Shown: piece by piece, positions 9,401-14,214 of the stretch
Position numbering within the stretch: the first letter of the stretch is position 1
Layout of the letters: each line of letters begins with the position of its first letter
Source: Phoronis ovalis
Taxonomy: Eukaryota; Phoronida; Phoronidae
Assembly (NCBI GenBank): GCA_028565635.1
Contig: JAOXYB010033641.1
Location: 1-14,214, forward strand
DNA length: 14,214 nt
Reading direction: 5' to 3'
The notes under the pieces: generated by a model
Told to the model about the DNA's origin: nothing
What the model saw: only the letters and a program-made list of their open reading frames with translations
The model's database searches: none
Position numbers and translations under genes: made by a program

Positions 9401-12400
9401 GGTGACTCAGATTTAGTTGGTTGGTCTTTCTTTTTGGACTTATTAAAAAAGCCGCTGATGCCATCTTTTAAAGAACTGCAAAAGTTGACAAACTTTTAAG
9501 ACCTACATCTCATGATTATAAATCTTGCTTTAAGTTCCAAATGAAGTCTTTTGAAAGTGTCTCTTGAAAATGCGTCACAATTTTTATAAACAGGTTCAAC
9601 CCAAAATATCTTTGAAAATATCCAAAAAGATATCAAACCAGCTTTCATCAATGAAAGTTTTGCTCCCACAAAACCCACATGAAATATTTTACTTCAATTC
9701 ATACACAGCACTAAAAAATAGAATTGTCTAAAAGTGCAAACATGAATCAATTCACTTGCCTGCCGCCTCCAAATGGAGACCATCCACCTTTGGCCTTTTC
9801 TTTTTTACTACCTTTATCTGTTGTTTGAGCACTGAAAAATGTAAATTAATTTTATTAGTTTTCATAAATACACAAAACAGTAAAATTACTCAATTTATTT
9901 TTTAACATTTTACAAACAGCATAGCACTTACACGGGAACTTCTTCCTTTGTAATAGGTTTAACATCTTTCACTGATGCCTCGACTTTTTCTTGTTTTTTC
10001 TTGGTCTCTCTTGATGGCTCCACATATGTCACCTCCTGTTTAACGGATGCACTCATATTTCCGTAAAATGCATCCACACCCTCATCAACAATTTCAGTTT
10101 CTTGATTTCGAGGTCTAGTGGGTCTAACAGTTTTCTTCATTTTGGGTCGATTTTTACTAACACATTCAAGCACATGAACTTGCCCTAATTCTTCAAATTC
10201 TGAAATGGGTCTTGAGGCTGAAAATAACAAAACTTTCTGATAAAACTGGCATAACACTGATTTGCTTGATGAACTATATTAATCATCTACAGTTATTTTG
10301 TCTAATTTCAAGAATTGACATGGTGCGGTTAACATTCCTTTTTATCATTGTTCATTTCAAATTATACCATTTTGTAGTGAAACACGGTAATATTCTGACA
10401 CTTAAACAATGAGCGCTTCTTTTAAGACATATGAGATGCGGATTTGTTATTTTGGTAATCAACACATTTTTTTAATCAAATTTACTTGGTACACAATAGC
10501 TCACAATCTTGCACTTCTGTGATACGCTAATAAGCATATACCTGCAATTTTTTGCTTGGAAGGGGATTTTGCAGCGTGTGATTGAGCTGTCTTTAAAGAT
10601 GCTGGTGCACTTGGTGTATTTCCATCAGCATTATCCTTAATGGACTCATCTTTATTTTCATCAATGCTGGGAGATGGACTTAATCCTGTAATATATACAA
10701 AATGTTTTAGAATCAGGCACAAACTGATTAACAAGACCTTTCTACCCACATGTAGACATGTGGGTGTAAAAATTAAATATATTTAGATTATGTATATAGC
10801 TACCACACAGACTTGTCTGGATTATTAATACCTTACAATCACGAATGTGAACCAGTCTGCAAACAAGTGCCAGTTTAATCTACAGATCTTTCACTTGAAG
10901 ATGGAGGTGGAGGGCAGTAATTCTGCCTAGTACTTAGGAAAAAACTGGTCAAAATTGCTGTAGACTTGCAGAACGTTGGTAGGATTAAATTGTCCAGTGA
11001 ATTGCACCTTAATAAAAATCCTAGTCAAAGCCTGAGATCTGGTCTAAATCTTGCACATTATTTCTATTATAAATACCATTATCTCTTTTTAGTATGTAGT
11101 GATGTTTCATCTGCTATAAATAGTTTTTTTTCAAACTGACTAGCTTCTTGAATCACCAATTTTAATTACTAAAATGTATCATTCACTAATAAATAATTTT
11201 TCTCTGCAACATGCAGCCAGATCTGTATTAAACAAACTGTGATATAACCCTAATTATATCTGTGTTATAGAATTAAAGAAGAAAATAGGGAAGATGGATG
11301 GCATAGTCAGGCATAAAATAACAAGTAGACATATTTTAACAAAGCTGCCAAAAACACAATAGTTAACACAAATATTACAAATATCATAATATAGCTAACA
11401 CAATCATTTACATATTTTTTCTCACCAGTAAGAGTTTCATCCTCCTCACTCAGAATTGATTTTTTTGGTTGTCCGTCCTCAAAATCTATGTCTACTACTT
11501 TGTGTACACTCAAATCTAGAATGTTTGTGAAACAATTACAAGCAAGAACATAAAATGCAGACACCAGTAAAACATAAAAAACATAAAAATAGCAAAGCCA
11601 AAAAACAAAATAGTTTTCAGTTCATACAATAGGGCAAAAGTATCTGAACGCTTATTTGTTAGTGACAATTATAAAAATAATTTGTGTATTAGAAAAATTA
11701 GAAAGCACCACCAAGTTAAATAATGAATATAAAAACAGAATAATTATACAAAAGAACAAAATCAAATCATTCTTAAACTAACAAATTGTTTACATGCACT
11801 TGGTGGAGCCACCAGTCATGTACCCAAGCCTTTCAAGTGTGTCACATTTTGTGAATGAATAATGACGCAATTCTCTATGAGTTCACACAATTGCATTAAA
11901 AAAATGCTACATTCTAAGCTTCCTTCGTATACTGAGCCAAAACCAAAAGCTTTTTTTGTCTAAGAAATGTTTTCTTTTGTTAGTTTAGTTTGTCAATAAA
12001 TATTAATTAAACAATATTTATTAAATAAACATTTTTACAACTTTGATTAAATTTCACCATTCAATACATTACTAAAATCAGGTTTTCAAAACAAGGAATT
12101 GTACTCAATCTGAAGGATACTGGGATCAGATCTGATGGTGGTGTCCTCAAGAGCATGCAAACAGTATATTAAATATTATAGTGCACATTGTGCTATACAA
12201 ACAAAATTAAAATTCATGCATATGATGCTATTTACTGGAATAGAGTTTTAACTCAGTGAAGGTGACGCGGAAGTTATTACAAGCCTTAACGATAGAAATC
12301 AACTTAATATAGAAGTCAAAGTCCATTTGAATTAAGACCAAATTAAAATTTTACCTGTAATGATATATGTCATGTACACGCATGAAGCATTTAAATATTT

Positions 12401-14214
12401 ATATGTATCTTTTATTTCAAATAGGATCTACACCCATTCAGTAGATGTTGACAGAATTTGATTGCACAAGCAAATTAATCAAAATACTATTAAAAGTCAC
12501 ATCTCCCGCTCAAATATCAAACAAAAGATACCTTTCTCACATGCATTTTAATAAGGCTGTATCCCATGAAAGAGATACAAAAACTCTATGTTTTGAGAAA
12601 CATGTTTTTCCAAATTTAATGAAAAGAAATAATGTGTACCTCCAACACAAGATTGTGGTCTATTCCGTCTATTATAAACACTTCTTCTCTTGTCCTGCAT
12701 AGCCGTTTTCTGAAAAAAAACCAACAAATTCTGTACTAAACTCATATAATTATTTTTTAACTGGCAGCTAACATTTTATTTCTCGACATTATCAGTTGGA
12801 TAAGAGAATACTGCATTTAACCTTTTATCAGTCATGTCACAGTGCTCAACCTAGTGGAAACTTCATGGTAAGCTACACTTAATGTAAAACATCTTTCACT
12901 AGTACACCTCTTACTCAAGAATTTCTAAAAATATTAATTCGGTCACCTTGTAAAGTCAAATTATTTATTGAAAGACTATTTGAATAAAAAAATAATTTGT
13001 GCTACAGTATCAGTGTAACCCAATGACCGGAGATCAATCCAGAGACCTTTTAAGGAGAAGCCAAGTATCTATTACATGAGTTAAAGGGAATTTCGCTATC
13101 AGCCCAGGTTACATGCATCCCTGACTACTTTTGAAAATGTCCTCGCATTTATATATCAGTATTACAAGAGTGCCTCTATATCATATTCATATGAGAGAAG
13201 GACATCCTGCTGAATAGGTCATTTGTAACCCGCCATGACCGAGGATTAACCCAGAGACTTATCAAGCACAAGCCAAGCATCTATCGCATGAAGTACAAGG
13301 GAATTTCCCTATCAGCCCAGGCCAATGGAATGCTTTACGTAACTGGTTTCATCAAGATTCACTTTTATCTATGTGTGTTATGTATGCCTTTTAGTTGTTA
13401 AAATGATCCAAAAATATTAATAAGCTGTAGTTCCCAGCAACAACAGAGTGTACATGCACTAATGTGTATACCGGCCCTGTTATGAACTAAGCGAACTGTA
13501 AAACTAAAGTGCCCAAATTAGTAAAATGCTACTTAGATTAAGAAATATGAATGAAATAATATTATAACTAGCAAATAAACAGTATGCAATTCACTACAAT
13601 ATCAAAAGCTATAACAAGCAAACTGAATTAAAATCCAAAAACTAATAAAACTGTTTCATCAGATAGCAGGGTTGAATCAAACAGAGTGCATTGAATGTCA
13701 TTGTTAGTATAGGTGCAAGTGTGACACTTACTTCTGACATTCTCTTTAATGCTTTCTATTGTATTGAAAGAACACATTACATTTCTAACAGCTGATCATT
13801 TAACTTTGGTTATATATTAGCCGCCCTAATAATTGACATATTAGTTTGAACATTCGGATGTCATTAATGGTTAATATAATGAAGTAGCACATTCAAGATT
13901 TGATTATCATATTAATATGTGGTGGTTACTAAGGCCTGTTGAAAAAATGCAGCAATTCCTTCTTATATTTTTTTTACTAATAAATAAACATATATACTTT
14001 CTGTTGTTTGTAACCTGGATAATTCGTGAAAATGGCAATCTGAGTACACAAATGGACTACTTTCTACTAATAGTGTATGCAAAAATTCATATTACGCAGC
14101 CCTCCCAAATTTGTTCTGCCGCTTCATAGATGAAAGGTAACAAGAGGTCTGCAGGTGCAGACAGATGCCCATCATATGATGTAGTTTCTTTAGTTGTAAA
14201 GCCATCTATGTCAC
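5978..14214 (-). CDS. CARMIL: CARMIL (LRRC16-type) capping-protein regulator, 3' part of gene, about 12 exons
   Basis: Minus-strand exons, 5' to 3': 14096-14214 (partial, probable), 12640-12709, 11426-11515, 10542-10685, 9932-10217, 9760-9831, 9180-9475, 8487-8629, 7617-8157, 7162-7275, 6601-6756 and 5978-6401. CARMIL proteins bind actin capping protein and lower its barbed-end affinity at the membrane of motile cells. Evidence is the CPI motif LECVSKNRPKMKKTVRP (family pattern LxHxTxxRPKx6P), then VDEGVDAFYG (human CARMIL1 VDEGVDEFF), an upstream KRRSVYNRRNRPQS (human KRKSIHSRMLRPVS), a later GVPISMDMLLA (human GVQVMGSGLLA) and a C-terminus EEIVMV (human EFIFV). Codon phases chain at every junction from 12709 to 6601. 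The join to the last exon does not, so a small exon is probably missing. The tail is longer than in human because of proline-rich repeats. PH-like, LRR and dimerisation domains lie outside the window. Confidence 0.9.
6402..6600 (-). other. CARMIL: Last CARMIL intron, phase mismatch, possible microexon
   Basis: The donor GTTAGT at 6600 leaves phase 1 but the acceptor at 6402 needs phase 2, so a segment of 3n+1 bases is missing. An acceptor tgtacag precedes 6504. From there a 25-base piece (6480-6504, donor gtgcat) or a 4-base piece (6501-6504, donor gttgca) would restore frame. Both donors are weak. Confidence 0.5.
6601..6756 (-). CDS. CARMIL: CARMIL exon, Ser-rich tail segment
   Basis: 156 bases, phase 1 to 1, acceptor taatttcttcgtag and donor AAAG|gttagt. 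The 51 full codons include RQSVKEMKDLLDSVDKSA, a short predicted helix, and SSSLPRSASPSDIK. An alternative acceptor 15 bases further in (ctgaag) is also in phase, so five residues at the start are uncertain. Confidence 0.8.
6757..7161 (-). other. CARMIL: CARMIL intron, nothing further seen
   Basis: 405-base AT-rich phase 1 intron, GTTAGT donor, pyrimidine-rich acceptor. No embedded gene or repeat recognised. Confidence 0.7.
7162..7275 (-). CDS. CARMIL: CARMIL exon, PPPPTKPK repeats
   Basis: 114 bases, phase 1 to 1, acceptor ttcattttacag and donor ACAT|gttagt. It encodes DNRPPPPTKPK followed by PPPPTKPKPKPATKPRT and ends VGPPVDQT. PxxPxK-type sequences are candidate SH3 ligands. The ATKPRT part resembles PQKPRTASRP near the end of human CARMIL1. 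The other two frames are also open here, but only this one keeps phase with both neighbours. Confidence 0.8.
7276..7616 (-). other. CARMIL: CARMIL intron, nothing further seen
   Basis: 341-base phase 1 intron with a GTAACA donor. The donor is chosen because it alone gives phase 1. The reading frame would otherwise hit TAA four codons later. Confidence 0.7.
7617..8157 (-). CDS. CARMIL: CARMIL proline-rich repeat exon
   Basis: 541 bases, phase 0 to 1, acceptor ttttctcttacag and donor CCTAAAA|gtaaca. It gives 180 codons from NQEEPGTEKK to GAPESLPK. Residues 71-139 hold four tandem copies of a unit like RPPSEIMKPPESQT. Regions before and after are rich in Pro, Ala and Lys. No signal peptide or membrane segment is present. 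Proline-rich tails in CARMILs offer SH3-binding sites. This repeat is not known to me from vertebrate members. Confidence 0.87.
7741..7947 (-). repeat. CARMIL: Four-copy coding tandem repeat, RPPSEIMKPPESQT-like
   Basis: The units begin near 7947, 7890, 7842 and 7782, with spacings of 57, 48 and 57 bases (19, 16 and 19 residues). All spacings are multiples of three, so copy gain or loss would keep the frame. Copies differ at several sites, so the duplications are not recent. Confidence 0.85.
8158..8486 (-). other. CARMIL: CARMIL intron, nothing further seen
   Basis: 329-base phase 0 intron with GTGAGT donor and a pyrimidine-rich acceptor. A minus-strand 64-codon frame at 8239-8433 is hydrophobic and unsupported. 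Confidence 0.7.
8487..8629 (-). CDS. CARMIL: CARMIL exon with conserved GV...LLA element
   Basis: 143 bases, phase 1 to 0, acceptor gttgtgtttcag and donor TCAAAG|gtgagt. The 47 full codons include GVPISMDMLLAKKATMKQ, which aligns with GVQVMGSGLLAEMKAKQE in human CARMIL1, a short conserved island in an otherwise disordered tail. It is preceded by a methionine/glycine/proline-rich stretch. Confidence 0.87.
8630..9179 (-). other. CARMIL: CARMIL intron with AT-rich low-complexity patch
   Basis: 550-base phase 1 intron, GTAAGC donor. It contains a nearly pure A/T patch at about 8861-8895. No exon seen. Confidence 0.7.
9180..9475 (-). CDS. CARMIL: CARMIL exon, membrane-binding-like segment and charged coil
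   Basis: 296 bases, phase 2 to 1, donor ACTG|gtaagc. It starts SLKDGISGFFNKSKKKD, a hydrophobic/basic segment equivalent to SGFLNLIKSRSK in human CARMIL1, which binds membranes. A highly charged stretch follows (KRARKEVDKKSES, VVEKQQVEKKVEAAVA), probably a coiled coil or disordered, ending in an acidic patch. Confidence 0.88.
9476..9759 (-). other. CARMIL: GC-AG intron of CARMIL
   Basis: 284-base intron starting CAG|GCAAGT and ending ttttgcag. The nearby gtgaat would shift the next exon into a frame that meets a stop within about a dozen codons, so the GC donor is required. The strong match to GCAAGT is typical of GC-AG introns. Confidence 0.75.
9760..9831 (-). CDS. CARMIL: CARMIL exon, GGWSPFGGG
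   Basis: 72 bases, phase 2 to 2, acceptor ttttcag. The donor is CAG|gcaagt, a GC donor forced by the reading frame. It encodes TDKGSKKEKAKGGWSPFGGG, a lysine-rich piece followed by an aromatic/glycine patch, at the position of the family's membrane-binding segment. Confidence 0.85.
9932..10217 (-). CDS. CARMIL: CARMIL exon with capping-protein-binding region (CPI and VDEGVD motifs)
   Basis: 286 bases, phase 1 to 2, acceptor gttattttcag and donor CCCGT|gtaagt. The CPI motif lies at 10120-10170 and fits LxHxTxxRPKx6P, with Cys for His and Ser for Thr. The invariant RPK and the final Pro are present. VDEGVDAFYG follows at 10063-10089 and corresponds to the CARMIL-specific interaction region. 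The rest is a lysine/glutamate-rich probable coil. In the family these two motifs wrap around capping protein and allosterically weaken its grip on the barbed end. Confidence 0.93.
10218..10541 (-). other. CARMIL: CARMIL intron, nothing further seen
   Basis: 324-base phase 1 intron, donor GTATAT, acceptor gttattttcag. The plus-strand 66-codon frame at 10212-10412 is a chance frame across it. Confidence 0.7.
10542..10685 (-). CDS. CARMIL: CARMIL exon, Ser/Pro/Lys linker
   Basis: 144 bases, phase 1 to 1, acceptor atattacag and donor GCAG|gtatat. The 47 full codons, LSPSPSID to SKQKIA, are polar and probably disordered. The exon leads directly into the CPI exon. Confidence 0.85.
10686..11425 (-). 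other. CARMIL: CARMIL intron with perfect inverted repeat
   Basis: 740-base phase 1 intron. The part around 10800-11050 is somewhat more GC-rich than usual here and may be an old insert, but I recognise no element. A perfect 22-base palindrome-like repeat lies close to its 3' end, at 10744-10765. Confidence 0.65.
10744..10765. repeat. Perfect inverted repeat, 10-base arms
   Basis: ACCCACATGT (10744-10753), AG, then ACATGTGGGT (10756-10765). The arms are exact reverse complements with a two-base centre. It lies about 60 bases upstream of the acceptor for the 10542-10685 exon, on the minus strand. Confidence 0.75.
11426..11515 (-). CDS. CARMIL: CARMIL exon, acidic linker
   Basis: 90 bases, phase 1 to 1, acceptor cattctag and donor ACTG|gtgaga. 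It encodes LSVHKVVDIDFEDG and SILSEEDETLT, an acidic linker. Human CARMIL1 has a similar acidic patch (EFDLD) at the same place after the basic segment. Confidence 0.82.
11516..12639 (-). other. CARMIL: Long CARMIL intron, nothing certain inside
   Basis: 1124-base phase 1 intron with GTACAC donor. A short exon-like frame (12236-12284, minus) was considered and not accepted. The 12-base palindrome ATCAGATCTGAT is at 12125-12136. No mobile element identified. Confidence 0.55.
12640..12709 (-). CDS. CARMIL: CARMIL exon, basic KRRSVYNRRNRPQS segment
   Basis: Acceptor ggttttttttcag and donor GGAG|gtacac bound 70 bases (23 codons plus one base, phase 0 to 1). KRRSVYNRRNRPQS aligns with KRKSIHSRMLRPVS just upstream of the capping-protein-binding region in human CARMIL1. 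This supports both the exon and the gene identity. Confidence 0.8.
13015..13108. repeat. Direct repeat, copy 1
   Basis: About 94 bases from GTAACCC to ATCAGCCCAGG, roughly 80 percent identical by eye to copy 2, which starts 210 bases further on. Shared words include CCAGAGAC, AAGCCAAG, AAGGGAATTT and CTATCAGCCCAGG. GATCAATCC (13032-13040) matches the pol III B-box pattern GWTCRANNC. No A box was found, so a tRNA-derived SINE is only a possibility. Confidence 0.7.
13225..13321. repeat. Direct repeat, copy 2
   Basis: About 97 bases matching copy 1 in the same orientation, differing by substitutions and small indels. It contains the perfect palindrome AGGGAA-T-TTCCCT, imperfect in copy 1. Divergence shows the duplication or paired insertion is old. 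Confidence 0.7.
14096..14214 (-). CDS. CARMIL: Probable CARMIL exon at window edge (partial)
   Basis: An open frame of 39 codons, DIDGFTTKET to AEQIWEGC, runs in from the window edge and ends at a weak donor TGC|gtaata. Its amphipathic stretch SAPADLLLPFIYEAAEQIW looks like real protein, and it ends in phase 0, which fits the phase 0 start of the next exon (12709). It has no clear match to vertebrate CARMIL, so its place in the gene rests on strand, phase and position. Confidence 0.55.

Larger units (their letters stand above)
12710..14095 (-). other. CARMIL: Long CARMIL intron or intron group holding a direct repeat pair
   Basis: 1386 bases between the probable edge exon and the 12640-12709 exon. 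If both belong to the gene, the phases (0 and 0) allow a single intron. A short exon-like stretch at 13732-13791 has good splice borders but the wrong phase. The direct repeat pair at 13015 and 13225 is the only clear structure. Confidence 0.5.

Noticed and set aside
9125-9499. 124-codon plus-strand Ser/Thr/Phe-rich frame resembling a secreted low-complexity protein
   Set aside because: Antisense of the lysine/glutamate-rich CARMIL exon at 9180-9475, which is supported by phase and by homology.
12125-12136. Palindrome ATCAGATCTGAT
   Set aside because: Perfect but only 12 bases, which is expected by chance in a window of this size.
12236-12284. Minus-strand frame ACNNFRVTFTELKLYS with possible ttaag acceptor and gtaaat donor
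   Set aside because: It looks protein-like, but has a poor pyrimidine tract, no family match, and would have to sit in a phase 1 intron although it is a phase 0 to 1 piece.
13732-13791. Exon-like stretch on the minus strand encoding CSFNTIESIKENVR, with gatcag acceptor and a good gtaagt donor
   Set aside because: Its phases (1 to 1) cannot fit between the edge exon (ends phase 0) and the 12640-12709 exon (starts phase 0). Using it would force skipping of the well-supported KRRSVYNRRNRPQS exon.
1-14214. CRISPR array, operon, tRNA, rRNA or a novel defence-type system
   Set aside because: No regularly spaced direct repeats, no RNA gene signatures and no prokaryotic gene layout. Every recognised coding segment is an exon of one of two animal housekeeping or cytoskeletal genes.

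Overview
The window is AT-rich animal nuclear DNA with spliceosomal introns. It holds parts of two protein-coding genes arranged tail to tail. Nothing bacterial, plasmid-like or viral is visible. The exons were found by translating both strands and requiring splice sites and codon phases to chain. The proteins point to an invertebrate metazoan, because a plant/nematode-type phosphoethanolamine methyltransferase lies beside a CARMIL gene. I cannot name the phylum from sequence alone.

Positions 1-3739 (+ strand) carry the 3' part of a phosphoethanolamine N-methyltransferase (PMT) gene. Six exons (1233-1322, 1666-1764, 2037-2159, 2371-2502, 2758-2874, 3626-3739) chain without a frame break into 224 residues. 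Every junction is phase 0. They cover nearly the whole second methyltransferase domain (MT2) and the natural stop. The domain's first residues and any MT1 domain must lie upstream of position 1, because no such exon is visible in 1-1232. Candidate poly(A) signals sit on the stop codon (3735) and at 4536.

Positions 3740-5977 are the two facing 3' UTRs and the spacer between the genes, with no supported coding sequence.

Positions 5978-14214 (- strand, read from high to low coordinates) carry the 3' part of a CARMIL (LRRC16-type) capping-protein regulator. I support ten well-chained exons from 12709 down to 6601, a final coding exon (5978-6401) and a probable further exon at the right edge (14096-14214). 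Landmarks in order are a basic KRRSVYNRRNRPQS segment, the capping-protein interaction (CPI) motif, VDEGVDAFYG, a basic/aromatic membrane-binding-like stretch, a conserved GV...LLA element, a four-unit proline-rich repeat, a PPPPTKPK repeat, and an acidic tail ending EEIVMV. The PH-like, leucine-rich-repeat and dimerisation regions would lie beyond position 14214.

The two products have no known shared pathway: one is phosphocholine synthesis, the other actin capping control. The pairing looks like ordinary gene adjacency. The points most worth checking are the phase clash before the last CARMIL exon (a probable microexon or an indel), the lineage-specific proline repeat, the variant CPI motif, a GC-AG intron, and two families of short repeats in introns.
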